The notes below the pieces were generated by a model, which worked only from the letters and a program-made list of their open reading frames with translations, searched no databases and was not told where the DNA came from. The position numbers and the translations under genes are program-made. Below, piece by piece: positions 8,874 through 19,690 of a DNA stretch of 58,459 bases. Origin of the DNA: Desulfobacterales bacterium (GTDB taxonomy: Bacteria > Desulfobacterota > Desulfobacteria > Desulfobacterales > JADGBH01); contig JADGBH010000023.1 of assembly GCA_015231595.1 (NCBI GenBank), positions 1 through 58,459 on the forward strand, in the 5' to 3' direction. Position 1 is the first letter of the stretch. Each line of letters begins with the position of its first letter.

Positions 8874-11249
8874 ATGAAGATTAAATTATGGTGTTATGTA
8901 TTATTGGTTTTTTTTATAAAGGTTAATTGCTATGGTGTAGAGTCATGGGAAGATTATAGCTATAAATTATCCCAATCAACTATTGATTTTCAAGTATGGA
9001 CTACAAATCCGGGCGAAAGAGTGTTTAAAGATACTGTTATTCCCTCTGACGCAGGATCGGATGTTAAAGTTTATAGCGCAAAAAATGAGTTTGAACCTTT
9101 TCAAATAGTTGTAAATCCAAAAAATGATGGAAAAATTACAGTAAGCATAGGAAATTTTGGAACCGGAATTTCTTGCGAGATATATCAGGTAAAATATGTC
9201 ACTATATCAACCGCAACGGATTATTGGGGCAGAACTGGAGATAACCCTGATCCTCTATGGCCAATTAATGGGGGTGAATCAATTGATGTAAAAAAAAGTG
9301 AAAATACATCGTTTTGGTTTAATATATACGTATCAAAATCAGTGCCAGATGGGGATTATACAACAAACGTAATTATTGCGGGCATAACTATTCCTGTTAA
9401 ACTTCATGTTTTTAAATTCAGCATTCCTGATGAACTTCATGTTAAATCCCAAATGAATTTGGACTATAATACTATTTTAACTAAATACAGTGTTCCTGGT
9501 TATAATGATGAGTATTGGATGTATGTTGATAAGGTTAAACAATTTTTTATTGATCATAGACTTACGCCTAAAAGCGTTTTATGGCCGGGTGGTGTAGCCT
9601 CTACTGGAGCGGGTCCATTTATTGATTATGATTGTAATGGAACTTTGACTGATAACGATGGCATATGGGGATTTGAAAGCCCTGCAGGTAAATATCTTAA
9701 TGGAACATCTTTTAATAATCAAGTAGGCTTTCCATCGTTTATGGCGGCTACATTTATTGACAATGACGCTTCTAATGATCAGAGGAAAACTCCTTTTTGT
9801 GGACTTTCGAGGACTGATAGCGATTGGTATACTGGGAATAATTCGAATTCGGCCTATAATTTAAAATGGTTTCAATACATCACTACTTTGCAGAATTACC
9901 TTCAAACTAAAGGTTATTTAGATAAGGCTTATTATTATTTTGCAAATGAACCTCAGAACCAAGCTGATTATGATGCCGTTGCATGGTATTCCCAAGAATT
10001 AAAAAAAGTTGCTCCTAATTTAAAATTAATGATTTCAGAAGAGCCTAAACCCGAAATTTATTCTCATCCGTTATATCAAGGCTCAAAAATAGATATTTGG
10101 CTCGCTTGTTTTTCAACTAATTGTTTTAACCCTGAAGTATCTTTAAATCGTTTAAAAAATAATAATGAAGAAACATGGATATATTTTTTAAATAGCTCTT
10201 ACCTACCTCGTTTTAATCCGCTAACCATAGATCATCCTGCTATTGAAGGCAAGTTAACTGGCTGGTTATTATGGAAATATAGAGTATCTGGTATTGCTTA
10301 TTACCAATTTAATAATTGGAGTTCTAATCCTTGGACTTCTCCAAGTTATTATAATCAGAACGGAAATAGATTTTTGATGTACCCTCCTTCAGAAACAAAC
10401 CAAAATATAAGTTATGGATCTAATTACCATAGATTTGTTCCTTCAATTAGACTTGAACTTATTCGAGACGGATTTGAAGACTATGAATATTTTTATAGAA
10501 TGAATAATAGCAACCTGCCAAGCCCTTTTTCTGTAAATACGGCTGATTATTATGTAAATAAAATTATAAGCGGCGTTACAACCTATTCGAGAAATTCTGA
10601 ATTTATGTATAATTTAAGAAGGCTTATAGGCTTGAATGTAGGAAACGAAATTTCTTCAATTCCTGAAATTTCTCCTGCTTCCGACCATCCAAGAGCTGAC
10701 GGCTCTCCTTCAAATTATTATATAAACTTTCAGGATCCTAATGGAGAACCATCAGGAATTGTAACTTATAACGGGCATACATATATGAAAATAGGCAATT
10801 CAATATATAGTAAAACAGATGGTTACGGTTGGATTAGGGCTTCAGATGTCCCTGAAGCTAATTTTTATACAAAGTGGGATCAATGGGTGTCAACAGAACC
10901 AAAACAGCTTTTAGGAAGTTCAATCATTAATGACTGGGGCAGGGAAGATGTATTTGAATTTGACCTTCCAAACGGGACTTATGATGTTACTGTTGGTGTT
11001 GGTTATAGAGGCGGCGCTCGAAATCATAAAATAATAATTGAAGGAATCACATTTATTGATAATGAAACTACTAATGGAAGTTGGATAATAAGAAAAAATC
11101 GTGTAACAGTTAAAGATAAAAAATTATCTCTTGCAATGGGAATGTATAATTATAGTTCATTTATAAATTATCTTGATATCGAAGCGGTTAATACGAATAA
11201 TACGAACAATACGAAAGCTCTTCCGTGGATACAAATATTGCTTGATTAA
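8874..11249 (+). CDS. Secreted DUF4091 glycoside-hydrolase-like protein
   Basis: 791 residues starting with a signal peptide (Lys-rich start, hydrophobic WCYVLLVFFIKV, cut near CYG-VES). Residues 30-150 look like a beta-sandwich. The middle is a TIM-barrel-like region with FANEPQNQADYD and ISEEPKPEIY, whose Asn-Glu and Glu residues are placed like glycosidase acids. The segment with 'WLLWKYRVSGIAYYQFNNW' and IRDGFEDYEYFYRM is characteristic of DUF4091. The last ~180 residues resemble a malectin/galactose-binding-like module. I infer an extracellular or periplasmic enzyme acting on a carbohydrate. It is a single gene between two operons, ended by the hairpin at 11269. Confidence 0.8.
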   Translation: MKIKLWCYVLLVFFIKVNCYGVESWEDYSYKLSQSTIDFQVWTTNPGERVFKDTVIPSDAGSDVKVYSAKNEFEPFQIVVNPKNDGKITVSIGNFGTGISCEIYQVKYVTISTATDYWGRTGDNPDPLWPINGGESIDVKKSENTSFWFNIYVSKSVPDGDYTTNVIIAGITIPVKLHVFKFSIPDELHVKSQMNLDYNTILTKYSVPGYNDEYWMYVDKVKQFFIDHRLTPKSVLWPGGVASTGAGPFIDYDCNGTLTDNDGIWGFESPAGKYLNGTSFNNQVGFPSFMAATFIDNDASNDQRKTPFCGLSRTDSDWYTGNNSNSAYNLKWFQYITTLQNYLQTKGYLDKAYYYFANEPQNQADYDAVAWYSQELKKVAPNLKLMISEEPKPEIYSHPLYQGSKIDIWLACFSTNCFNPEVSLNRLKNNNEETWIYFLNSSYLPRFNPLTIDHPAIEGKLTGWLLWKYRVSGIAYYQFNNWSSNPWTSPSYYNQNGNRFLMYPPSETNQNISYGSNYHRFVPSIRLELIRDGFEDYEYFYRMNNSNLPSPFSVNTADYYVNKIISGVTTYSRNSEFMYNLRRLIGLNVGNEISSIPEISPASDHPRADGSPSNYYINFQDPNGEPSGIVTYNGHTYMKIGNSIYSKTDGYGWIRASDVPEANFYTKWDQWVSTEPKQLLGSSIINDWGREDVFEFDLPNGTYDVTVGVGYRGGARNHKIIIEGITFIDNETTNGSWIIRKNRVTVKDKKLSLAMGMYNYSSFINYLDIEAVNTNNTNNTKALPWIQILLD

Positions 11250-11268
11250 AAAAATAACAGTTCGAAAG

Positions 11269-11295
11269 CATAGGGCTAAAATTGTTAGCCCTATG
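11269..11295 (+). terminator. Perfect hairpin after the DUF4091 gene
   Basis: An 11-bp stem (11269-11279 with 11285-11295, arms CATAGGGCTAA and TTAGCCCTATG) and a 5-base loop lie 20 bases after the stop codon. There is no strong T-run, so termination may be factor-dependent. It resembles the palindromic core of the 80-bp element but lacks its ends. Confidence 0.5.
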
Positions 11296-11473
11296 AATAT
11301 TTCATTAAAGTGAAGGTTTAAAGTCAGTTTAAATTGAGGTCTAAAAGTAAAATTTAATGGCTCTAATTTTTATAATATTTTTATAATAAAAGCCTTGCAA
11401 TATGTTAAATAATTTTGTATGAGTTTTTAACTAAATTTAAGTGATCGAAATATTTAAAATCAAAGGGCGCTAA

Positions 11474-11974
11474 ATGGGGAATAAAGTTTATAAATTATTT
11501 TTATCTTTATTAATTGCGTTTATCTTTTTTATAACTTTATCATCCTGCGGATTGAGCATTCGCTTAAGGTCGTTGTTTGGGGGAAAGCTCAAAGTTGAAG
11601 TAAAAATCAATGAAAATGTAAATCTAAATAGCCCAGTAGCAGTTGATATGCTCATTATTAAAGATGAGAAGCTTTTTGAAAAATTAATAACAATGTCTTC
11701 CAAAGAATGGTTTGACAAAAAAGCTCAGATAAAAAAGGATTTTGCAAATGGATTAGGCCTTGATTTATGGGAATGGGAATGGGTTCCAGGTCAAAAGATT
11801 CCTATGCAAAAGCTTCCTTTGAGGCCTAAAGCAAAGGCTGGTTTTATTTTTGCCGACTACTTTACAGAAGGAGTTCATAGAGCAAGGTTTAATCCTTATA
11901 TTGATATAAAACTCTTTCTGCTTGAAAAAGATTTTTTAGTAGAGCCTTTAAAAAAAGGAAATGTAAAACAATGA
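11474..11974 (+). CDS. tssJ: Type VI secretion lipoprotein TssJ
   Basis: 166 residues with a lipoprotein signal: hydrophobic stretch 8-22 and lipobox LSSC, with Cys25 as the lipidated residue. The mature part fits the TssJ transthyretin-like fold (LKVEVKINENVNLN, then SPVAVDMLII) and is of usual length. TssJ sits at the inner leaflet of the outer membrane and anchors the TssL-TssM membrane complex. It is the first gene of the T6SS operon, and its stop overlaps the tssK start (ATGA). A possible promoter lies in the 178 bases between the hairpin at 11295 and this gene, but I cannot define it. Confidence 0.9.
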   Translation: MGNKVYKLFLSLLIAFIFFITLSSCGLSIRLRSLFGGKLKVEVKINENVNLNSPVAVDMLIIKDEKLFEKLITMSSKEWFDKKAQIKKDFANGLGLDLWEWEWVPGQKIPMQKLPLRPKAKAGFIFADYFTEGVHRARFNPYIDIKLFLLEKDFLVEPLKKGNVKQ

Positions 11975-13317
11975 GTGATGCTGCAAATTTGCCAGACGCC
12001 ATTCAATGGCATGAAGGTATGATGCTTGCGCCCCAGCATTTTCAGCAGTTATGCATTAGGCAGGAAGAACTGCTTCATTATAATTTGTCGAAACTTTTTC
12101 CGTTTAGTTGGGGTGTTATAAATTTTAAGATTGATAAGACGCTTCTTATCGAAGGCCTTTTTAAAGTATTAGAATTTGAAGCAATAATGCCAGATGGCAT
12201 TGTTGTTTACTATAATTTTCAAAATGGAAAAGATTTAGAAATTGATATTACTTCTTATGCCGAAGAAATGAGGAAAACTCCTTTAACTATACATATTGCG
12301 ATACCTATTAAGAAGATTGGGATAAATCAAGTTAAAGGGGCTTTAGATCGTTATTATTCTACTGATGGTGATTCAGTTTTTGATGAAAATACAAGTGATT
12401 CAGAAATTGTAATTCCAAGATTAAAACCGCATTTAACTCTTATTTCTGGAAAAACACCACCACCAAAATTTACGTCAATTCCAGTTGCTAAAATTATTTT
12501 TGTTAATGATATTTTTACTTTAGCTGATTATACTCCTCCAGCTTTATCTATATCCCTTGATTCCGATGTTGGAAAAATTTGTCTTTCTATAGCCCAAAGA
12601 TTAAGGGAAAAAGCAATAGTACTATCTGAAAAAATGAACGCTCCTTCTGCAATAATGAAAGGTGCGATGATACTTGAGCATAAATATTTAATTCAAAATT
12701 TAGTATCATCTCTTCCTCAATTTGAAGCTGTTTTGTATACAGGTTTATCTCATCCTTATCAACTTTATGTATCATTATGCTCTATTGTTGGAAGTATAGC
12801 TGGAGTTGGTTTAGGGCTTGTGCCTCCTGTTTTACATCCTTATAACCATAATGAGCTTTTGAAGATTTTTATCGAAGTTAAAAGCTATATATTCAAGATG
12901 ATTGAAGAAGGCATAATTGAATCTCACTCGGTACTTTCCTTTGATTTTGATGATGGAATTTTTAGCATAGACTTAAAAGAAGACTGGTTGCAAAATAATC
13001 TTATTGTTGGCATAAGAGGAAGATCTGATATGACTGAAAAGGATATCATCGAATGGATGGAATCATGTCTTATTGGTTCTGAACACTATATTGAATCAAT
13101 GAAAGAAAAAAGAATTTTAGGGGCAAAAAGAAAAAAAATTGAAGGTGATGAAAAGCTTGTTCCTGCGAGAGGAGTAGTTCTTTTCTCAATATCAAATTCA
13201 AGCGAATTTATTAAACATGGAGAAAAGCTTAAAATATTCAATACAACTTACTCATCAAAATCTGTTTCTCCTTTAGAAATAAGGCTTTATATTAAAAATT
13301 CAATTGAAAATAAGTAA
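11971..13317 (+). CDS. tssK: Type VI baseplate protein TssK
   Basis: 448 residues, the usual TssK length. The N-terminus has the family hallmark IQWHEGMMLAPQHFQQ, then a shoulder domain and a C-terminal receptor-binding-like domain. TssK trimers join the baseplate wedge (TssE, F, G) to the TssJLM membrane complex through TssL and TssM. It overlaps tssJ by 4 bases and is followed by a 119-base gap before tssL that contains no gene. Confidence 0.95.
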   Translation: MSDAANLPDAIQWHEGMMLAPQHFQQLCIRQEELLHYNLSKLFPFSWGVINFKIDKTLLIEGLFKVLEFEAIMPDGIVVYYNFQNGKDLEIDITSYAEEMRKTPLTIHIAIPIKKIGINQVKGALDRYYSTDGDSVFDENTSDSEIVIPRLKPHLTLISGKTPPPKFTSIPVAKIIFVNDIFTLADYTPPALSISLDSDVGKICLSIAQRLREKAIVLSEKMNAPSAIMKGAMILEHKYLIQNLVSSLPQFEAVLYTGLSHPYQLYVSLCSIVGSIAGVGLGLVPPVLHPYNHNELLKIFIEVKSYIFKMIEEGIIESHSVLSFDFDDGIFSIDLKEDWLQNNLIVGIRGRSDMTEKDIIEWMESCLIGSEHYIESMKEKRILGAKRKKIEGDEKLVPARGVVLFSISNSSEFIKHGEKLKIFNTTYSSKSVSPLEIRLYIKNSIENK

Positions 13318-13436
13318 AATTTTTTATAAAGCATATATAAAATTGCAGTTTATTGTTTGATAAATATATATAATGGGGGAAAATTTTCTATGTATTTTTT
13401 TATAATAACCTTTAACTTTATAAAAAAGAATAGAGT

Positions 13437-14189
13437 ATGACACCTAAAGAACTGCAACACTCTTTCCTTTTAAATCAATTCTACGATTTTTATACTGAAT
13501 TGCTTAATCAAAAAAAAAATGTTTATTTTAACTATCTTCCATCTTCTGATGTAAATACAACTATTGGAATAATACAAAATAGTTTCTTAAGACTTTTTGA
13601 AAAACATTCCTATGAAGCAGGACGAAAAGGAGGGGAATATGGCATTTTATATTACAAAGAAGCTCAATATATAATGGCTGGTCTATGTGATGAAGTGTTT
13701 CTTCAAATGGAATGGGCTGGAAAAAAGGATTGGAAAAATAATCTTTTGGAATTTAAGCTATTTGGAACAAACGTAGCTGGAGAAAAATTTTTTCAAAAAT
13801 TAGATTATCTTTTAAAAAATCGAGATCCATCAAATAATGAGATTGGGGCGATTTATTTTCATGCTATTTCTATGGGATTTAGGGGTAAATATAGAAATCT
13901 TGATGATCATGGGCAACTTGCTTATTATCGAAATCAACTTTTTAATTTTATCTTTCATAAGAATCCTGATCTTATTCATGAAAACAAATATTTATGTCCT
14001 GATGCCTATACTTATACATTAGATCAAGGAGAAATAAAAGAATTCCCTTATCTTAGAAATTGGATATGGGTGATAATGTTTTTAATTGTATTTTTTGTTA
14101 TATCGTCGTCTTTAACATGGAAAAATGGTGTTAGTGATCTACATAACATTACAGATAAGATCATCGAAACTGGAAATGAAATAAGATAG
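13437..14189 (+). CDS. tssL: Type VI membrane-complex protein TssL (DotU family)
   Basis: 250 residues: a cytoplasmic helical bundle (EAQYIMAGLCDEVFL is the DotU signature; 'KNNLLEFKLFGTNVAGEKFF' continues it) and one C-terminal transmembrane helix (about 218-236, WVIMFLIVFFVIS). There is no OmpA-like peptidoglycan-binding extension, so cell-wall anchoring must come from another protein. It partners TssM and TssJ in the trans-envelope complex. Confidence 0.95.
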   Translation: MTPKELQHSFLLNQFYDFYTELLNQKKNVYFNYLPSSDVNTTIGIIQNSFLRLFEKHSYEAGRKGGEYGILYYKEAQYIMAGLCDEVFLQMEWAGKKDWKNNLLEFKLFGTNVAGEKFFQKLDYLLKNRDPSNNEIGAIYFHAISMGFRGKYRNLDDHGQLAYYRNQLFNFIFHKNPDLIHENKYLCPDAYTYTLDQGEIKEFPYLRNWIWVIMFLIVFFVISSSLTWKNGVSDLHNITDKIIETGNEIR

Positions 14190-14206
14190 CAGGAGTTGTA
14201 GTTCCT

Positions 14207-17200
14207 ATGCTTTATAATTTACTGAGCTACCTTTATTATTTTTTGCCTTATATGTATGTGTCTATATTTTTTATATTATTATTCCTCTTTATCGCTATAG
14301 TAAAATCTGTAAGAGCCGCGAAAAAACAACAAGCGAAAGCTAAGCAACCAACTGTTAAAGAAGCAAAAAAAACAGTTGAAACAGTTGAAAAAGATGCGGA
14401 TACGTCTACTATAGAATCTGAATCATACCTTCATTTAAAGCTCCGTAATTCTTTTTCATCGGCTATAAATCTTCTTAAAAAAAATGTTTCTGTAACAAAT
14501 TATCGTTATATTATTCCTTGGTATATGGTTATTGGGGAGCAAAATAGCGGTAAAACTACAATGCTTTTTAATAATGGTTTAAATATCCCTTTTGGTAGGC
14601 CTTCAAATATAAATGCTTCTACTGATCAAGAGTGTCGATGGTTTTTCTTTGAAAAAGGTATTGTTTTAGATATCGCCGGCAATATTCTTTTATCTGAAGG
14701 TCTTGTTAATTCAGGTCGATGGAATTTACTTCTCAGATTATTGCAAAAATATAGGCCAAAAAAACCAATTGATGGGATAATTTTGACAATTCCATGTTCT
14801 GCAATTTTAAATATTGAAGGAACTCCAGAAGAAAAGAGGCTTTCCCAAAAGGCAGAGTATCTTTACCATAAGCTTTGGGAAATACAAAGAAAATTAGGTA
14901 TAAGATTTCCTGTTTATATACTTATTACTAAGTGTGATTCGTTAGATGGATTTCAAAGTTTATGCAAAGAAATTCCTGGAAGACTTAAAAGTAACATGAT
15001 TGGCTGGAGTAGTCCTTATTCTGTTGATGCAGGATATTCAAGCTATTGGGTAGATGAAGCGTTTAATAGTATTTCACAAAATATATTTGAGTCTGAATTT
15101 TCTCTTTTTGCTGAGGGAACTAATCCATCATCTGATAATGAAAGTTTATTTCTTTTACATAGAAATTTTTATTCTATGTTAAGTCCTCTTAGAGTATATA
15201 TTGATAAAATTTTTAGAGAAAATGTTTACCATGAATCTTTTATTTTTAGAGGTATTTATTTTTCTGGAGATAGCTGCTTAAATAAAGAAAAAAAAGAAGC
15301 GCCTGCTCCATTTTTTTTAAAAGATTTGTTTGAAAAAAAGATTTTTCCTGAATTTCGCCTTGCGCGACCTATAGGAAAAAAACTTGTATCACGAAATCAA
15401 ATGGTAATTGCTACTCAGGTGATCGCTTTTTTATTACTTTTAATATGGGGGGGCGGTCTTTTTAGCTCATACAGACAGCTTCAAGAAGATAAAATTGGTA
15501 TTATTTCTGTGCTTGAAGAAATAGAGAAATATATTGAAAATGATGCAACTAAAAATAAACATTTTACAGGTATGATATTATATGAAGCTTTAAGGAAAGA
15601 TTTTGTTGGTAGTTCGTTTGAAGAAAATGCGGCCAAGCTTCTTGAAGGAATTAGTAATATAAGCGATCTTAAATATATTTTTATTCCAAGTTCATGGTTT
15701 CCAAATTCAAGGGTAGGCGATGATATACACGAAAAAATTACAAAGGCTGTAACTCTTGGATATGATACTGTAATAATTAAAGCTCTTTATATAGGGTTAG
15801 TTCAAAAGGCTAAATATATATTTGAAACTTCTGTAAATACAACACAGACTGTTTATGTTGAAGAAATATTTACTGTAGATGAAACTGAAGAATTTAAGCA
15901 AATAGAAAAGTTTGTAGCAGAGCTTAAGGTTCTTGAGGATCATTCAAAATTATATAATAACCTTAATACAACTAAGAATATAAATGACATCGCTGAGATT
16001 GTAAAATATTTATTTGATATAACTTTACCAAAGGGGTTTCAAAAAAATTCTGAGTATTATTTCAATGCTTTAAAAGGAACTCAATATAAAGGTTTTGACC
16101 CTACGATTTTTCAGATAAAGGCAAGAACTTTTACATTAAAGAAATTGACAAAAAAATTTATTGAAAAAATATTTGAAAAAAATCCTGTGCGTATAAAACT
16201 TTATACCTTGTCTGATCAATTTAAACGCCTTTCTGAAAAAACAAAAGAAGATATAATGGATGATGGTCTTATTAATGATATTCATAGAAATATTGTAGAG
16301 ATTGAAAAAATGCTTAATGACCCAAAATTTGAATGGATGTCTAAACAAAATTTAGATTTGGGAGAACCTTTTAATAAACTTATTTCTTCAATAGATGTAT
16401 CAATGTTTCTTGGTCCTAATTCCCGCTTGAGTATTGTGAAAAAATCAGAAGAAGCATTTAAAAAGTTAAAAAAAGATTTAATTGATTTAAATAGTGCTTA
16501 TTTAGGGAATTTTATTTATGTTGACAGTACAAATCGTATAAAAATAGCTCCGAAAATAGTTGCTTTAAACAGTGATTTAGAAAAATTAATTAAAAACGAT
16601 TTTGTTACTAAGGCTTTTGATAAAAGCAGTCAAAACATAACTCCACATTTTTTTAAAAATGAAGGAGCTTATAAATTAAAAGTTCCTGATGGATATAGAT
16701 TGATGTGGGATATTCCATTGTTAAAAGGGGCTGTAGCTGAAATTAAGCCTTATGAAAAGTTTATTGAAACGGAGCTTCCGAGTTATCCCAAAGATTTTCA
16801 AGGAAGCGTGAAAAGTCGAATATATAATAATATGAACTATAATTTATCAGATGTTATTGATAGATCTCAAAATTTTATTCTTATGTCTAATGAGTTTTCT
16901 TCACTGTCCAATGAAGTTTCGGTTAGAACTGAAACAAAAAATTTTAAAGAAGCCGCCCCTTTATTGAATCAATTACTTGTAAGTATGGAACAACAAAATT
17001 TTTCGGAGGTCTATTTAAAACTTTCAGGTATTTTATATTGGCAAACAACTTCATTATTAAAATATATCGATAGCTTTTTAGAAAAAGAAAATCTGTATTC
17101 TGTAAAGGTTGATGCATTAAAGTGGCAAAATGTTGGTGATAACCTTCACTTGGCTACTTTTAAAGCCGCGGATGAAGATGAGCTTAAAAAATATCTTGAA

Positions 17201-18391
17201 ATTCAAAGACAAAGGATAGCATTTCTGGCTGATCAATATGCAAAACCTATTGTTGCATTTCTTTTAAAATCTAATCGCGAATGGACTTGGGAAGATCAAA
17301 GAATATTATTTAAATGGGAAAGAATTATTTCTGAACTTGAAAAATATGAAGCAAAAAAACCTTCAAACTCATTGACTGATTTAGAAACTTTTATTATATC
17401 AGAACTCAAAAAATTTAATGATAGCGCCTACGTAAAAAAGATCAATATCGATGCGGTGAATGATAATGCTGGCGATTATTTTCAACAGAAAAAAAATGGA
17501 CTTATCCGTATTTTTTATGAAAAAAATCAAATTTTTGCCGCTCAAAAAGCTTTTGAGTTGTATAAACCTGTTCAGCAATATTTTAATTCGATTTTATCAG
17601 GAAAATATCCATTTTCCGATAAATTTAGTAAAAATTCAATGCGTAGGTTATATTATGAAGCGACAATAAAAGATATTTTGGATTTTTATAAAATTTTTGA
17701 TGCAGCCACACCTTACTTTGATGAACTTAAAACTAATAATTTATTCGGATTGAGTGGACCATTGGTTTATGAGTTTGTAGATCAAATGAAAAAAGTACGT
17801 AAAATTTTTGAACCATGTTTTGGCTCTAATGAAAAAGAGCAAAAATTGCCGGAAATTGATTTTGATATTGAGTTCAGAGTCTATTCCGAAAACGAAATTT
17901 CAGCAAATCAAATAATTGATTGGCAGTTATCTGTTGATAAACAGACTTTTAAACAGTGGGGGGATAAATATACAGGAAAATGGGTATTAGGTAATCCAGT
18001 TAATTTTGAGTTGCGATGGGCGAAAAATTCCTATGCTTATCCTATCTCCCCGATATCAGATAAACAGCCATATTATAAAGTTGAAAATAAATCAGCATTA
18101 TTTGAATATAGTAATTTATGGTCTCTTATAAGTTTAATAAAAGAACATAATGTATCCGTTCAAACAGATAATGTGGATTATTACACTTTGAAATTTGTAG
18201 TTAATACTGTAAAATCTACTTTCGATAAAAATGCACCAAAAAAAGAGGATGACTCTTTAACTCAGAGTTTTATCCGAATTACTCCTTTTACTCAGGTGAA
18301 ACTTGACAAAGAGGGAAAACAGGTAAAAAAAGAATTATTAGTTATTCCTGATTTCCCTAAAAAAGCGCCAGATTTAGCTATAATTGAATAA
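14207..18391 (+). CDS. tssM: Type VI membrane-complex protein TssM (IcmF family)
   Basis: 1394 residues, slightly longer than typical TssM. An N-terminal hydrophobic hairpin (about 2-33) is followed by a cytoplasmic NTPase-like domain with intact Walker A GEQNSGKTT (about 110-118) and TKCDS. A further transmembrane helix lies around 397-418, and a large periplasmic region ends in the domain that contacts TssJ. With TssL and TssJ it forms the channel spanning the envelope. The Walker A is retained, unlike in some TssM proteins. The stop is 10 bases before the tssA ATG. Confidence 0.95.
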   Translation: MLYNLLSYLYYFLPYMYVSIFFILLFLFIAIVKSVRAAKKQQAKAKQPTVKEAKKTVETVEKDADTSTIESESYLHLKLRNSFSSAINLLKKNVSVTNYRYIIPWYMVIGEQNSGKTTMLFNNGLNIPFGRPSNINASTDQECRWFFFEKGIVLDIAGNILLSEGLVNSGRWNLLLRLLQKYRPKKPIDGIILTIPCSAILNIEGTPEEKRLSQKAEYLYHKLWEIQRKLGIRFPVYILITKCDSLDGFQSLCKEIPGRLKSNMIGWSSPYSVDAGYSSYWVDEAFNSISQNIFESEFSLFAEGTNPSSDNESLFLLHRNFYSMLSPLRVYIDKIFRENVYHESFIFRGIYFSGDSCLNKEKKEAPAPFFLKDLFEKKIFPEFRLARPIGKKLVSRNQMVIATQVIAFLLLLIWGGGLFSSYRQLQEDKIGIISVLEEIEKYIENDATKNKHFTGMILYEALRKDFVGSSFEENAAKLLEGISNISDLKYIFIPSSWFPNSRVGDDIHEKITKAVTLGYDTVIIKALYIGLVQKAKYIFETSVNTTQTVYVEEIFTVDETEEFKQIEKFVAELKVLEDHSKLYNNLNTTKNINDIAEIVKYLFDITLPKGFQKNSEYYFNALKGTQYKGFDPTIFQIKARTFTLKKLTKKFIEKIFEKNPVRIKLYTLSDQFKRLSEKTKEDIMDDGLINDIHRNIVEIEKMLNDPKFEWMSKQNLDLGEPFNKLISSIDVSMFLGPNSRLSIVKKSEEAFKKLKKDLIDLNSAYLGNFIYVDSTNRIKIAPKIVALNSDLEKLIKNDFVTKAFDKSSQNITPHFFKNEGAYKLKVPDGYRLMWDIPLLKGAVAEIKPYEKFIETELPSYPKDFQGSVKSRIYNNMNYNLSDVIDRSQNFILMSNEFSSLSNEVSVRTETKNFKEAAPLLNQLLVSMEQQNFSEVYLKLSGILYWQTTSLLKYIDSFLEKENLYSVKVDALKWQNVGDNLHLATFKAADEDELKKYLEIQRQRIAFLADQYAKPIVAFLLKSNREWTWEDQRILFKWERIISELEKYEAKKPSNSLTDLETFIISELKKFNDSAYVKKINIDAVNDNAGDYFQQKKNGLIRIFYEKNQIFAAQKAFELYKPVQQYFNSILSGKYPFSDKFSKNSMRRLYYEATIKDILDFYKIFDAATPYFDELKTNNLFGLSGPLVYEFVDQMKKVRKIFEPCFGSNEKEQKLPEIDFDIEFRVYSENEISANQIIDWQLSVDKQTFKQWGDKYTGKWVLGNPVNFELRWAKNSYAYPISPISDKQPYYKVENKSALFEYSNLWSLISLIKEHNVSVQTDNVDYYTLKFVVNTVKSTFDKNAPKKEDDSLTQSFIRITPFTQVKLDKEGKQVKKELLVIPDFPKKAPDLAIIE

Positions 18392-18401
18392 AGAGGGTTA
18401 T

Positions 18402-19565
18402 ATGGAAGAAAAAGAAATAAACGAAAATATTGCTGAAAATATATTGGAAATAATTAACGAATATAAAAAAAATCCCTATGATATTGATGTCGAAAAAATT
18501 TTTTCTCCAATAGCCGATAGTAGTAATCCTTGTGGAGAGTATTTAAGGTATGAAGGAATTTACGATCAAATATTGGATGCAAAAAAAACTGAAGATGCTA
18601 ATTTACCACAAGGCGTTTGGGAGCGGAGTATTAGAAGAGCTGACTGGAAAGCTGTAAAGGAAATGTGTGTAGATGCATTAATTAATCGCTCAAAAGATTT
18701 GCAGATTGCTGTATGGCTGATGGAAGCTCTTTTGCATTTAGGTGAATTTGAAGGAGTTAAGTTTGGGTTAAAAATTATAAATGGGCTTTGTGATCAATTT
18801 TGGGATAGAATTTATCCTTTGACCGAAAATGGAGAAGTTGATTCAAGAATATTGCCTTTTGTGTGGATAAATGAAAAATTTTCAATCCAAATGAAATTAG
18901 TTAAAATTACAAGTCCGCAATCTAAAGATTCTCAAGCGTATAGCTATGATGATTGGGAAAGAGCTAATAACCTTGATAAATTATCATTAAAAGATAAAAA
19001 TGCTCTTAATGTTGCTGAAAAGGAAGGAAAGGTTACGAGACCTAAATTTCTTGGAAGCGTTATGTTTACTCCAACAATATTTTATAGAAAACAATCTATC
19101 GCATTGGTAGATTGTTTATCTGAAATTAAAAGATTAAATGCATTTTTAGATAAAGCTTGCGGCAAAGATGGCCCAAGTTTTCAAAAATTTGTATCAGTTT
19201 GTACAATTATTCATGAGCAGGTTGATAGTTTTTTAATGGAAAAATCAGGAGAAGAATCTCAGCATGAAAGTGATGATATGGGCGAATCCCAAGAAGTAAA
19301 TTATGAATATGAATATGGAAAAGGAGGAGATATAAGCTCAGCTTCTATGCCTGTTCGTAATAGATCTGAAGCATATAGAATGCTCACTAAAGCTGCGGAT
19401 TATCTTTTGATGTATGAGCCACATAGCCCGACACCTTATTTAGTTAAAAGAGCGGTTTCATGGGGACACATGACATTGACAGAACTTTTGGAAGAGCTTA
19501 TTGCAGATGACCATAATCTTTATCAAATACTTAATTTGCTTGGCATAAAAGGTAAAGAAAAATAA
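18402..19565 (+). CDS. tssA: Type VI protein TssA (ImpA family)
   Basis: About 387 residues. The ImpA_N domain is clear: FSPIADSSNPCGEYLRY, then KTEDANLPQGVWERSIRRADW, followed by 'CVDALINRSKDLQIAVWLME'. The C-terminal part ends with 'RSEAYRMLTKAADYLLMYEPHSPTPYL', the usual closing motif, written here in separated pieces of the family consensus. TssA caps or primes sheath-tube assembly at the baseplate. I use ATG 18402 with GAGGG upstream; the TTG at 18384 overlaps tssM and has no ribosome site. Confidence 0.92.
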   Translation: MEEKEINENIAENILEIINEYKKNPYDIDVEKIFSPIADSSNPCGEYLRYEGIYDQILDAKKTEDANLPQGVWERSIRRADWKAVKEMCVDALINRSKDLQIAVWLMEALLHLGEFEGVKFGLKIINGLCDQFWDRIYPLTENGEVDSRILPFVWINEKFSIQMKLVKITSPQSKDSQAYSYDDWERANNLDKLSLKDKNALNVAEKEGKVTRPKFLGSVMFTPTIFYRKQSIALVDCLSEIKRLNAFLDKACGKDGPSFQKFVSVCTIIHEQVDSFLMEKSGEESQHESDDMGESQEVNYEYEYGKGGDISSASMPVRNRSEAYRMLTKAADYLLMYEPHSPTPYLVKRAVSWGHMTLTELLEELIADDHNLYQILNLLGIKGKEK

Positions 19566-19690
19566 AGCTACAAAGAACTATGTTTATTCATACTATAGTA
19601 AATCAAATTCCAATTAAACAATATCATTTACGCCGTAAACCTTGCGGTAAACTAAAAACTTTTTTAGAGAAAAAAGGAGAGAAAACAGCT

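Noticed and set aside
19580..19690. A 37-residue N-terminal extension of TssB
   Set aside because: The extension is unlike TssB, has no ribosome site, and the canonical start at 19691 has a strong one.
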